Shown here: positions 9,101 to 17,338 of the stretch, one piece after another
Position numbering within the stretch: position 1 is the stretch's first letter
Layout of the letters: the number at the start of each line of letters is the position of its first letter
DNA from: Selenomonadaceae bacterium
GTDB lineage: Bacteria > Bacillota > Negativicutes > Selenomonadales > Selenomonadaceae
Reading direction: 5' to 3'
Assembly (NCBI GenBank): GCA_017477125.1
Contig: JAFUXN010000128.1
Coordinates: 1-45,747, forward strand
DNA length: 45,747 bases
The notes under the pieces: generated by a model
Told to the model about the DNA's origin: nothing
Seen by the model: the letters and a program-made list of their open reading frames with translations, nothing else
Databases searched by the model: none
Translations under genes and position numbers: made by a program

Positions 9101-9457
9101 ATCAATTATTGGCTCGAGTGGGGCACGAGCGGACTGCTCAAGAAGAAGCCGACGGCAAAAAATTGCAAGCTGATCATCGAGTCGACCGCTGATTACACGC
9201 CGACGCTCTACCTCGCATACAATAAGGGCGGCGGGCTCAATATCGAGCCGGGCTCGACGGAGACGATCACGTTGCACACGATTAAAGGTTACGATGAAGG
9301 GCTGCCCGATGGTCGACTGGAATTTTTCTTGCCCGATTCGACGTGGGATCGGGTGACGAGCGGAACCATGATCAAACTCCTGCCGATCAAGAAGGACGAA
9401 AAATATTTTGATGTGCTGCCCGCCAAGCCCGAGACTCTCAAAGTTCCAAACAAATAA
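6182..9457 (+). CDS. Large zinc-ribbon / Fn3-like repeat protein of unknown function
   Basis: A 1091-residue protein with a TTG start one base after the macrodomain stop and a GGGGGT ribosome site. Residues 5-60 (CFEMLGV...KIKLAFEQWKKRL) resemble the first helices of a J domain but without the HPD motif, so chaperone activity is unlikely. A helical region follows to about 320. Two to three CxxC zinc ribbons sit at about 330-378 (FCGNC, VCPTC, DCPTCKKR, RCPACG). Residues about 385-460 look like coiled coil. From about 550 to the end are several beta-rich Fn3-like modules (QIFWQPDNDLGVSYQLLRK begins the first). No signal peptide or membrane segment, so it is probably cytoplasmic. It resembles scaffold proteins that accompany GTPases in bacterial conflict systems; no enzymatic residues are recognised. 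Confidence 0.85.
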   Translation: MAGRNCFEMLGVEFDPPDNIRKIKLAFEQWKKRLTDEQNTTVDTVRLAKIREELAMSDTISTIIDNPKLRAREADELKRQRVEQLRLYIDLLRGDTAGTLIVTQAQMKRVREKLRLSLLTIESTYKEQGFEVKKPRTKSVIINALNKFFMSDDVMNEIAKNLADFNTVPDPRNYPWAASVRNLYDLAFRIEHTEPNVTSYYQLSSKELSEIFKREAQRVAAPVPVWHSIKALLNLAQMQVFNSDENRFKYDHSIKLDVLSKFFNGLKAAPDIFKRDPYFADNCINRIQNAFPNFLNYELSVALYNKAAGLLNEPYESASNPNETMFSVFCGNCSTLAQFRTRESAENSVCPTCGQPFFIDCPTCKKRLPSSAERCPACGAPIAEINTLPQKIAEMNEYMSAIENEYRSAIENARKVDENAKFLMKSLTKMLADAKALKPDDPALKKLEVRFNNLTMMNTKLEQLSWAKSKMPSMSASPDKAVRDCMEILSVPALKNYRPAIERLRLIRPKEPLAITADFVRAQPSKTSTGTIADKLAINGKFSAQPTILNCQIFWQPDNDLGVSYQLLRKIGGIPVNNKDGKVIVDKTLKLEHEDKNLKAGVLYGYSVFAVRAGAVSAPASCQVVYYAGLDRNSFSATTDEGVCNFNWALPSDMCLGVRIIRTDNEGNSVVVADCVQAPFTDRAVKNRKQYHYRLQCVYLDATAERRTSTFDREKFLAGERALMSSSEGRKASDEKSAPNYAHSEALTVSLKPELPPVALKNVTHAINGSHVTFSWQTEGDFDVLFFDINDLDSKKDPPLGKTFDIKRLDTILDNTELLARANSQSKTCEFAMPTDISRIAVVCANQTKALINSIETAASVEPCEIDRDKSAVVDGKLRIYLRPLPPNITRIHYSFNTKSSPRGLYSSISDAKQNRMRTIMRDKYLQDKFILVPSVPTAEVYLTVIGEFKLSDGTTVYSNPSRFMINNRPKSVINYWLEWGTSGLLKKKPTAKNCKLIIESTADYTPTLYLAYNKGGGLNIEPGSTETITLHTIKGYDEGLPDGRLEFFLPDSTWDRVTSGTMIKLLPIKKDEKYFDVLPAKPETLKVPNK

Positions 9458-9488
9458 CGTCCGATAGTTCAATTGCTATTATCGAAGC

Positions 9489-10673
9489 GTGGTGTATGAG
9501 TTGTTGTTTTTCGATTCACTGTTTCACTCCGACGAAGCAACCTGCCCCCATTGCCTGCGAAAACTCTCGCTCAGCAACGTGCGATTCTACTGCACGTTCG
9601 ATCCAAATCGCCGTCACGAGGTCTTCCTGTCGTTCTTCGACAAGATGAAGCAACGCCTCCCGGTATGCGGCAGAAACTTTTGCAAGGGCAGAGGCATTCC
9701 CGCTCAAGAAGCAGTTTGCCGATTCTGCGGCGAGCAACTTCCCTTGCAATACCTCTTCCACAAGAGATATTTGAGTTTCTGCATGCTCGGGGTGGCGGGC
9801 GCGGGCAAGTCGAGTTACCTCACCACCATGCTCCACGAGTTTAAGTATTCCAATCTGCCTTGGGTGCTCCAACCGATCGACGCTCGAACGCTCAAAGTCT
9901 CTCAACAAAACGATCAGAACGTCTACGAGGCGCGACATTGTTTGGCGGGCACGGAGTCGGGGGTTGCGCCCAAACCTCAACAATGGATCATTCGAGACAC
10001 GACGACGAAGGCGAAGGAGATGCCGACGTACGCGTTGACGATCTACGACGGCGCGGGCGAGGATTGCGAACGGATCGGAGACAACGAGCTTGACCCGGTG
10101 ATCAGTCGGTACATCGCGGGCTCGAAAATGTTTGTGATCATGTTCGATCCGCTGCTGCTGTCGAGCGTGAGGGCGGCGGTACCATTTGACATCTTGGCGT
10201 CGTCGATGGCGCAGGACAGACAATCGAGCGCGCCGGCGAACATGGTCACGATGGTCAACGCCCTTGCCAATTACATTCGACAAAGTCTCAACATCGCGCC
10301 AAACAAATTGATCGATCGACAGACGGCGGTGGTGATCACCAAGCTCGACACGTTGAGGGAGCTCGACAACGATTTCGGCTCGTCGGCGGTGGTGATGAAA
10401 CCGAGCCCGCATGCAAAGATGAGAGGCTTCGTTGAGGCGGACAGCTCCATGGTCGATTTGGAGATCAGAGATTGGCTGCAACGCCAGGGCGAAACGGCGT
10501 TCCTCGATGCGATCGACGCCAACTTTCAAGCGGACAAGGTCAGGGTGTTCGGCGTGTCGAGCTTCGGACAGCCGCCCGATAAGTTGAGACGATTGGCGGC
10601 GGTCACTCCTCATCGCGTGCTCGATCCGATCATGTGGATGCTCGCCAACGAAAAAATTGTCCCGACCCTCTAG
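9489..10673 (+). CDS. Zinc-ribbon TRAFAC-type P-loop GTPase (double-GTPase-like)
   Basis: A 394-residue protein. CxxC pairs at 19-22 (CPHC) and about 76-79 (CRFC) form an N-terminal zinc-ribbon module. The G1/Walker A loop is GVAGAGKS (101-108), the G3/Walker B segment is YDGAGE (Asp187), and the G4 guanine-specificity motif is TKLD (284-287), all in the order expected of a GTPase. It resembles the GTPases of the 'double-GTPase' conflict systems described for bacteria, though only one GTPase gene is present here. The start is uncertain between GTGs at 9489 and 9492, both with a weak ribosome site, 31 bases after the scaffold gene. It ends 11 bases before pcrA, whose AGGAGG overlaps this stop codon. 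Confidence 0.85.
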   Translation: MVYELLFFDSLFHSDEATCPHCLRKLSLSNVRFYCTFDPNRRHEVFLSFFDKMKQRLPVCGRNFCKGRGIPAQEAVCRFCGEQLPLQYLFHKRYLSFCMLGVAGAGKSSYLTTMLHEFKYSNLPWVLQPIDARTLKVSQQNDQNVYEARHCLAGTESGVAPKPQQWIIRDTTTKAKEMPTYALTIYDGAGEDCERIGDNELDPVISRYIAGSKMFVIMFDPLLLSSVRAAVPFDILASSMAQDRQSSAPANMVTMVNALANYIRQSLNIAPNKLIDRQTAVVITKLDTLRELDNDFGSSAVVMKPSPHAKMRGFVEADSSMVDLEIRDWLQRQGETAFLDAIDANFQADKVRVFGVSSFGQPPDKLRRLAAVTPHRVLDPIMWMLANEKIVPTL

Positions 10674-10684
10674 GAGGCATTTAT

Positions 10685-12961
10685 TTGATTGACGATAAGA
10701 TTTTCGACGGACTCAATGACCGTCAACGCGAGGCTGTCAATTGCCTCGAAGGTCCCTTGCTCGTGATGGCGGGCGCCGGCTCCGGCAAAACTCGAGTGCT
10801 CACTTGCCGCGTCGCCAACCTGCTCGCTAATGGCGTCAAGCCTTGGAACATTCTCGCCATCACCTTCACCAATAAGGCTGCCAACGAAATGAAGTCGCGC
10901 GCCGCCAAAATGATCGGCGCCTCCGCTCGCGAAGTTTGGCTCAGCACTTTCCATTCATTCTGCGCCCGCATTCTTCGCGCCGACATTGAGTCGATCGGCG
11001 TGCGCGGGCGCTCCTTCGTCATCTATGACACTTCGGATTCTCGCGCGCTCATTCGAGACATTCTCAAGGAGCTCGATCTCGATGACAAGCGGTTCGTGCC
11101 GTCGATGGTGCACGGCAGAATTTCTTTCGTCAAGAACATGCTCCTCGACGTCGATGATTTTGCCGCCTCTCTCGACGATGAACAATCGAGTTATGCTTAC
11201 GACATGAAGATCGTCGAAGTTTATCGAGAGTACGAAAAACGCATGCTCGACAACAATGCGCTCGACTTCGATGACCTGCTGTTGTTCGCCGTGCGCATGT
11301 TGGAGGATTCGCCGGAGGTTCTGCGCAAGTATCAAAACCGATTCAAGTACATTCTGATCGACGAGTACCAAGATACCAACGTCGCGCAATATCGATTGAC
11401 CCAATTGTTGGCGGCGGCTCATCACAACATCTGCGTGGTCGGCGACGCCGATCAATCCATCTACGGATTCAGAGGCGCCGACGTCGGCAACATCTTGTCG
11501 TTCGAACGCGATTACCCCGAGGCGCACGTCGTGCTGCTCGAACAGAATTACCGTTCGACCAAAATGATCCTCAACGCCGCCAACGCCGTCATAGAGAACA
11601 ATGACAATCGCAAGCCCAAGAAACTTTGGACGCTCAATCCGACGGGCGATAGGATCACTTTGATCGAAGTCGCCAACGAACGCGTTGAGGCTCGCCGCAT
11701 CGTCGACGAGATCACTTCGCTCCGCGATCAAAAATTTCACTTCAAAGACATCGCGTTGCTCTATCGAACCAACGCTCAATCGCGTTCGCTTGAAGAGGCG
11801 TTCATGAGCGCGGGCGTCCCGTACGTGATCATCGGCGGGCTCAAGTTTTACGATCGCAAGGAGATCAAAGACATCATCGCCTACCTTCGACTGATCTGCA
11901 ATCTGCGCGACTCGGTCAGCCTGTTGAGGATCATCAACGCGCCGCGCCGCGGGATCGGTCCGACCACTCTCAACAAACTCAATCAATTTGCGTCCAACAG
12001 CGGGCTCACGTTGTTCGACATCATTTCCGACGTCGAAATCCTGATGCGCACCGATCTGTCGCACAAAGCCAAGCAGAACATCTACCAATTTGCGGAGTTC
12101 ATACTCGACTGCATCAATCGGCAGCATGAAATGTCGGTGCCGGATTTCGTTTTGCATGTGCTCGACGCGTCGGGGTACCTGCCCGAACTCCGATCGATCC
12201 GAACGCCGGAGAATGAGGCGCGCATTGAGAACCTCGGCGAGTTCGTCAACGTGGCGAAGGAATTTATTCAGCTCGATCCCAACGGCAAGCTCGATGATTT
12301 TCTCAATCACATCGCGTTGATCAACGATCTTGACAATCTCGACGATGACAAGGATCGAGTGTCGCTGATGACGGTGCATTCGGCGAAGGGCTTGGAGTTC
12401 CCCGCGGTGTTCGTGACGGGGCTCGAAGAAGGATTGTTCCCGCACGCGAGCTCGATGTATAAGGAAGATCAATTGGAGGAGGAACGGCGGGCGGCGTACG
12501 TGGCGATCACTCGAGCGCAGAAGAAATTATATTTGACGTATGCGGCGACGCGCATGACATTCGGCAAGGAGCGCGCGAATGTGCGGTCGCGCTTCATCGA
12601 TGAGATACCCGCTCAATTGCTCAACATCGAGCCGCTGAGGAGAGTGACGGTGCAACGCTCGTTGTTCGACATGCCGACGTCGCGACCGTCGAGCGGATCG
12701 ACAACGGGATCATCAACGGGCTCGACGCCGAGATCGTCAAAGGTGATCTCTTTCGACGACGCAAAATCCGCGCGGATCAAGCCGAACGTGAATGAGCAGT
12801 GGCGCGTGGGAGATCGAGCGCGGCATGGCAAGTGGGGCGAGGGAACGATTACCAAAGTTGCGGGCGACGGCTCGAATGCTCAACTGACGATCCGATTCGA
12901 CGACGCATCGATCGGCGAGAAGCATTTGGTTGTGCAGTACGCGCCCATCACCAAAATTTAG
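10685..12961 (+). CDS. pcrA: ATP-dependent DNA helicase PcrA/UvrD
   Basis: A 758-residue superfamily 1A helicase that unwinds DNA 3'-5' in repair and rolling-circle replication. Motif I is AGAGSGKT (29-36), motif II DEYQD (226-230), motif III GDADQSIYGFRGA, motif IV QNYRS, motif V LMTVHSAKGLEFP and motif VI EERRAAYVAITRA. The C-terminal tail GDRARHGKWGEGTI is the RNA-polymerase-binding Tudor-like domain of PcrA. I choose the TTG at 10685, 7 bases after a perfect AGGAGG; there is no earlier start with a ribosome site. It is followed after 14 bases by ligA, the usual Firmicutes order. Its transcription appears to depend at least in part on the sirtuin/GTPase operon upstream, since no promoter is seen between. 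Confidence 0.96.
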   Translation: MIDDKIFDGLNDRQREAVNCLEGPLLVMAGAGSGKTRVLTCRVANLLANGVKPWNILAITFTNKAANEMKSRAAKMIGASAREVWLSTFHSFCARILRADIESIGVRGRSFVIYDTSDSRALIRDILKELDLDDKRFVPSMVHGRISFVKNMLLDVDDFAASLDDEQSSYAYDMKIVEVYREYEKRMLDNNALDFDDLLLFAVRMLEDSPEVLRKYQNRFKYILIDEYQDTNVAQYRLTQLLAAAHHNICVVGDADQSIYGFRGADVGNILSFERDYPEAHVVLLEQNYRSTKMILNAANAVIENNDNRKPKKLWTLNPTGDRITLIEVANERVEARRIVDEITSLRDQKFHFKDIALLYRTNAQSRSLEEAFMSAGVPYVIIGGLKFYDRKEIKDIIAYLRLICNLRDSVSLLRIINAPRRGIGPTTLNKLNQFASNSGLTLFDIISDVEILMRTDLSHKAKQNIYQFAEFILDCINRQHEMSVPDFVLHVLDASGYLPELRSIRTPENEARIENLGEFVNVAKEFIQLDPNGKLDDFLNHIALINDLDNLDDDKDRVSLMTVHSAKGLEFPAVFVTGLEEGLFPHASSMYKEDQLEEERRAAYVAITRAQKKLYLTYAATRMTFGKERANVRSRFIDEIPAQLLNIEPLRRVTVQRSLFDMPTSRPSSGSTTGSSTGSTPRSSKVISFDDAKSARIKPNVNEQWRVGDRARHGKWGEGTITKVAGDGSNAQLTIRFDDASIGEKHLVVQYAPITKI

Positions 12962-12975
12962 CGGAGGTGAGTCGA

Positions 12976-15168
12976 ATGTCCGAAGAGCAGTACCGTGAGC
13001 TCAAGCGCGAACTGTTGAGGTATCGCGAGCTGTACGAGCAGGGGCAGCCGGCAATCGAGGATTACGAATATGATCGGATGATGCAACGGCTGAAGGATAT
13101 TGAGCGGGCTCATTCGGAATGGCTCGAGCCCGATTCGCCGTCTCAAACGGTCGGCAGCAAGCTCGGCGGCGGCAAGGACGCGGTGGTTCACGATGCGCCG
13201 ATGCTTTCAATCCAAGACGTGTTCAATCTCGACGATGTGATCAAGTTTGTCGATAAGCAGCTCAAACAATTTCCCGAAGCGGAGTTTCTGGTTGAGGAGA
13301 AGGTTGACGGGCTGTCGGCGGCGATGCGATATCGGAACGGTGCGCTTGAACGGGTGATCACTCGCGGCGACGGCAAGATCGGTTTCGACAAGACCGCCAA
13401 CGCGCTGTTCACTCTCGACAATCTGATCCGAACGCTCGAAGGCGCGCCCGCTTACCTCGAATTGCAGGGAGAAATTTTTATCCGTCGGCGCAAGTTCGAT
13501 CAGATTTACGAGCGGCAATTGGAGCTCAACCCCGACAAGATCACCAACCCGCGGAATTATGCGGCGGGATTGCTCAACAAAAAAAATCCCGATCCCGATG
13601 ACAGGGAGCGGCTTTCGTTTGTGGTGCATGGCGTGATGAAATTCGACGGCGGTTTCGAGCGGCATTCGGACGTTTATAAATTTCTCGAGCGCAACGGCGT
13701 CAACGTCATTCATGATTATAAGTTGTGTCGAACGTCGGAGGAGGTTATCCGCGCGGTTGAGGAGATCGGCTCGTCGCGTCTCGCACTCGATTGGGCGCTC
13801 GACGGTGCGGTGATCAAGATCGATCAGTTTGCGTTGCGCGATCGGTTGGGCACGACGGCGAAGGCTCCTCGTTGGGCGATCGCTTATAAATTTCCGCCGG
13901 AGCTCAAACAGACGATCGTGCGGGAGATCGAATTGAACGTGGGGCGGACGGGCAAGATCACTCCTGTTGCGATCTTCGATCCGATCACGCTTGCCGGCAC
14001 CGTCGTCACGCGCGCCACTCTCCACAATAAAAAATACATCGAGGCAAAAGATATTCGGCTCGGCTCGACGATCGAAGTGTACAAGTCGGGCGAAATCATT
14101 CCGAAGGTGCAACGCGTTGTCGACAATCCGTCGGGCTCGACGCCTTACGAATTTATTGAGCGGTGTCCGTCGTGCGGATCGAAGTTGGACATGGGCGATT
14201 GGTGTTGCGTCAATCCGAACTGCCCCGCGCAATTCGAGGAGCGCATTATCTACTTCGTCGGCAAGAATGCGATGGACATTGACGGGTTCGGCGCCAACAC
14301 CGCGCGCAAATTGATCGAGCTCGGGCTGATCGAAAGCATTGCCGACATCTTCACGCTCAAGCGCGATCAGTTGACGGCGGTCGGCTTCGGACCGAAGGAG
14401 TCTGAGAATCTGATCGCGGCGATCGAGAAGAGCAAAGCGGCGTCGCCCGAAAGAATTTTGACGGGGCTGGGGATCAGAGAAGTGAGCTCGACGACCGCGC
14501 AAGAGCTCATCGCTCAATTCGGTTCGATCGATAAAATCATCAACGCGTCGCTCGACGAGCTCAACAAGAAATTGAGCAAGGCGGAGTCGCCTACGGTTCG
14601 AGTGGTGGCGAAAAACATTCGAGAGTTCTTCGACGTAGAGGGCAATCGAGCGCGCGTTGTCGACGCCGATCCGATCAAACTGTTGTGCGAAGTGCCAAAG
14701 GTCGGCGACAAGACGGCGGCGGAATTGCTTTCGAAGGTTCCCGCGCTCGAACGGATCGCCGACGCGCCGATCGAAGTGCTCAACGAGTGGGTGAGCAAGG
14801 CGCGGGCTCGAGAGAGTTTGGTGGTGGCGAGGAACGTCAGGGCGTTCTTCGATCTTGATGACAATCGTAAACTGGTCGGGAGGTTGAGAGCGATGGGCTT
14901 GAACATGGGCGATACGGTTGAGGCAAAAGTCGAGAACGCTCCGCGCGGAGGAGTGATCGTATTCACCGGCACGCTGACGATCACTCGAGCGGAGGCGGCA
15001 AGTCGAGCGACGTTCGCAGGCTTCACCGTCAAAAATTCGATCACCAAGAGCACGAAATATCTGGTGGTCGGAGACAAGCCCGGGTCGAAATTGGCGAAGG
15101 CGGAATCGCTCGGCATAACGATCCTCAACGAAGATCAGTTTAATGAGATGATCGACGCCAACATTTAA
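12976..15168 (+). CDS. ligA: NAD+-dependent DNA ligase with duplicated HhH module
   Basis: A 730-residue ligase, about 60 longer than the usual 660-675. The nucleotidyltransferase Lys is Lys109 in EKVDG. The OB fold contains NVGRTGKITPVA, and the four-cysteine zinc finger starts at Cys397 (CPSCG...CCVNPNC). The helix-hairpin-helix region appears twice: the first copy runs from LTGLGIREVSS (about 495) to KNIREFFDVEGN, the second from LCEVPKVGDKTAAELL (about 569) to RNVRAFFDLDDN. A C-terminal BRCT domain starts near 655. The ATG at 12976 has GGAGGTGA upstream; longer frames read through pcrA. The gene follows pcrA. Its TAA overlaps the reverse-strand stop of the convergent AEC permease inside TTAA. 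Confidence 0.96.
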   Translation: MSEEQYRELKRELLRYRELYEQGQPAIEDYEYDRMMQRLKDIERAHSEWLEPDSPSQTVGSKLGGGKDAVVHDAPMLSIQDVFNLDDVIKFVDKQLKQFPEAEFLVEEKVDGLSAAMRYRNGALERVITRGDGKIGFDKTANALFTLDNLIRTLEGAPAYLELQGEIFIRRRKFDQIYERQLELNPDKITNPRNYAAGLLNKKNPDPDDRERLSFVVHGVMKFDGGFERHSDVYKFLERNGVNVIHDYKLCRTSEEVIRAVEEIGSSRLALDWALDGAVIKIDQFALRDRLGTTAKAPRWAIAYKFPPELKQTIVREIELNVGRTGKITPVAIFDPITLAGTVVTRATLHNKKYIEAKDIRLGSTIEVYKSGEIIPKVQRVVDNPSGSTPYEFIERCPSCGSKLDMGDWCCVNPNCPAQFEERIIYFVGKNAMDIDGFGANTARKLIELGLIESIADIFTLKRDQLTAVGFGPKESENLIAAIEKSKAASPERILTGLGIREVSSTTAQELIAQFGSIDKIINASLDELNKKLSKAESPTVRVVAKNIREFFDVEGNRARVVDADPIKLLCEVPKVGDKTAAELLSKVPALERIADAPIEVLNEWVSKARARESLVVARNVRAFFDLDDNRKLVGRLRAMGLNMGDTVEAKVENAPRGGVIVFTGTLTITRAEAASRATFAGFTVKNSITKSTKYLVVGDKPGSKLAKAESLGITILNEDQFNEMIDANI

Positions 15169-16121
15169 AAGAAGCCCAACGTCTTGAACATGAAAATCCA
15201 ACAGAAAATGGTCAGGCACGCGAACGCCGACGTGAACACCACACAACTGCCCGCCAGTTCAGCGTCGCCGCCCAACTGTTGAGCCATCGCATACGAAACC
15301 ACCGCGCAAGGAGTGCAGAACGTCCCGATCAACGTCACCAGCTCGACGCCGCGGAAGCCCAACGCGATCGCTATCGACAACAATATGCCCGGCACCACGA
15401 TCAATCGTCCCGCCACCGCTCCGATCAGTTGCCGACGATGTTCATGCGTCGCGCCCAATTTGAACGACGCCCCCAAGATCAACAGCGCTACCGGAGTCGT
15501 CGCCGCCGATATCTGACCGATCGGTTTGAGCACCGGCGCCGGTATTTTTATACCTATCAACATGCACAGCGCGCCCGCGATCGCTCCCAGGATCATCGGG
15601 TTCTTCATCACCTCGACGAAGATCGGCATCAATTTAAAACTCCCGCCCCTGAACGTCTCGAGCGCCACGACTCCGAGAATGTTGTACATCGGAATGATCA
15701 CCGCGATCATCGCCGTCGCCACCGCGATGTTTTGATCGCCGAAAATGTTTGCGACGATCGGCACGCCTATCAGCACGAAATTACTTCGAAACAGCGCTTG
15801 AACGATCACGCCGCGCCGACGATTTTCCGGCTCGACCTTCGGCACCAACCACATCGACAGCGCGAACACCGTCAGCACTCCGCACACGCCGAACAGCATC
15901 AACCTCGGTCGAAGCGAGTTCGACGGGTCGGAGGTATATAAACTGTAGAACATCATGCAGAAGAAGAATACTCGAAACACCATGCGATTCATGTGAGCGA
16001 GCTCCTCCTCGTTGAGCCAGCGTCGCCATTTGATCACCGCGCCGATGCTCATCAACACAAAGATCGGCACCACCGCCGAGATCGCCACGATCAAATTGTT
16101 CAGCATGAAATCGTCCAACAT
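15165..16121 (-). CDS. AEC-family permease (auxin efflux carrier-like, malate/solute transporter)
   Basis: A 318-residue membrane protein with about ten hydrophobic segments in two halves, as in the AEC family. It contains the family-like ALFRSNFVLIGVPIVANIFGD and TPVALLILGASF segments, and ends with TFCTPCAVVSYAMAQQLGGD. AEC carriers move organic acids or amino acids; no substrate can be assigned. I take the ATG at 16121, preceded by AAGGTG, over the TTG at 16133. The gene is divergent from diaminopropionate ammonia-lyase with 28 bases between starts, so the two may share control and the permease might handle a related amino acid or its product. It is convergent with ligA, overlapping by 4 bases. 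Confidence 0.88.
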   Translation of the reverse strand: MLDDFMLNNLIVAISAVVPIFVLMSIGAVIKWRRWLNEEELAHMNRMVFRVFFFCMMFYSLYTSDPSNSLRPRLMLFGVCGVLTVFALSMWLVPKVEPENRRRGVIVQALFRSNFVLIGVPIVANIFGDQNIAVATAMIAVIIPMYNILGVVALETFRGGSFKLMPIFVEVMKNPMILGAIAGALCMLIGIKIPAPVLKPIGQISAATTPVALLILGASFKLGATHEHRRQLIGAVAGRLIVVPGILLSIAIALGFRGVELVTLIGTFCTPCAVVSYAMAQQLGGDAELAGSCVVFTSAFACLTIFCWIFMFKTLGFF

Positions 16122-16149
16122 AAACACCTTCAATCAAAGGAGATTCGCC

Positions 16150-17328
16150 ATGAAAATTGTATCGATCAATCGCTCGACTGTCAATGCCGCCGAAAGCGTC
16201 GGGCTCGCGCACTTCGACGAGGCTCATGCCAAACGCGCGTTGGATTTTCATTCGACCTTCCCGCAATACCAACCGACGCCGCTCCATTCGCTCGACGCCC
16301 TTGCTCAAGCGATCGGGCTCAAGAAAATTTTTGTCAAGGACGAGTCATATCGATTCGGGCTCAACGCGTTCAAGGTGCTCGGCTCATCGTACGCGGTCGC
16401 GAGAATTTTGTCGTTCCGCTTCGGCTCGAAAGTCTTGTCGTTCGATCAGCTGACCGACGGGCGGCTTGAGCCGAACATGTTCACGTTCACCACCACCACC
16501 GACGGCAATCACGGACGCGGCTTGGCTTGGACGGCGCGCCGGCTCAATCAAAAGGCTGTCATTTACATGCCGCGCGGAACCAAACGCGAGCGGTTCGAGA
16601 ACATTGCCAAGGAGAACGCCGAGGTGTCGATCACGACGATGAGCTACGATGACACGGTGCGCTATACTCGAGAGCAGGCGAAGCGCAACGGTTGGACGCT
16701 GGTGCAGGACACGACGATGGATCGTTATGCGATCATGCCGCGGCTGATCATGCAAGGATATCTGACGATGGCGCGAGAGATTTTCGAGCAGTTGAGCGAT
16801 CAGCTGAGCGAGCCGCCCACGCATGTATTCTTGCAAGCGGGCGTGGGATCGATGGCGGGATCAATCGCGGCGTTCCTGACGAATGTATACGGTATAAATC
16901 GCCCGAAGGTGATCATCGTCGAGCCGTACGAGGCGGACTGCATTTACCGGACGGCGTTGGCGAACGACGGCAAGGTGCATGCGACGTCGGGGCGGCTCAA
17001 CACGATGATGGCGGGCTTGGCGTGCGGCGAGCCATGTCAATTGGCGTGGGATTTGCTGTCGGACACGGCGGATTATGCTCTGGTGTGCGGCGATCAAGTG
17101 TCGGCTCGAGCGATGAAATTGTTGGCGAATCCGCTTGACAATGATGATAAGATCATAAGCGGCGAAAGCGGGGCAGTGGGCGTAGGCGTGACGTTTGATC
17201 TGATGACGCGATCGGATTGTCGAGCGATCAGAGATCAATTGGGGCTCGACAAAAATTCTGTGGTGGTGTGCATCAGCACGGAAGGCGACACCGATCGGGA
17301 GAACTATGATCGCATCGTCAACGGTTGA
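16150..17328 (+). CDS. dpaL: Diaminopropionate ammonia-lyase (PLP enzyme)
   Basis: A 392-residue fold-type II PLP enzyme that converts 2,3-diaminopropionate to pyruvate and two ammonia. The Schiff-base lysine is Lys75 in LNAFKVLGSSYA. TTTTDGNHGRGLAW provides the substrate/PLP phosphate loop, QAGVGSMAGSIAAF is the glycine-rich phosphate-binding loop, and the C-terminal ISTEGDTD segment is typical of the family. Length and the N-terminal FHSTFPQYQPTPL segment match E. coli YgeX. The ATG at 16150 has AAAGGAG 7 bases upstream. The divergent AEC permease may be its transport partner. A reversed copy of the GAGCG palindrome begins 11 bases after the stop and may act as a transcript end. Confidence 0.93.
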   Translation: MKIVSINRSTVNAAESVGLAHFDEAHAKRALDFHSTFPQYQPTPLHSLDALAQAIGLKKIFVKDESYRFGLNAFKVLGSSYAVARILSFRFGSKVLSFDQLTDGRLEPNMFTFTTTTDGNHGRGLAWTARRLNQKAVIYMPRGTKRERFENIAKENAEVSITTMSYDDTVRYTREQAKRNGWTLVQDTTMDRYAIMPRLIMQGYLTMAREIFEQLSDQLSEPPTHVFLQAGVGSMAGSIAAFLTNVYGINRPKVIIVEPYEADCIYRTALANDGKVHATSGRLNTMMAGLACGEPCQLAWDLLSDTADYALVCGDQVSARAMKLLANPLDNDDKIISGESGAVGVGVTFDLMTRSDCRAIRDQLGLDKNSVVVCISTEGDTDRENYDRIVNG

Positions 17329-17338
17329 TGAAAAGTAC

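Noticed and set aside
13207-15246. 679-codon antisense frame opposite ligA, and similar long ones opposite pcrA, rpsB-tsf and the AMP-ligase
   Set aside because: Same cause as above; no ribosome sites and no recognisable motifs.
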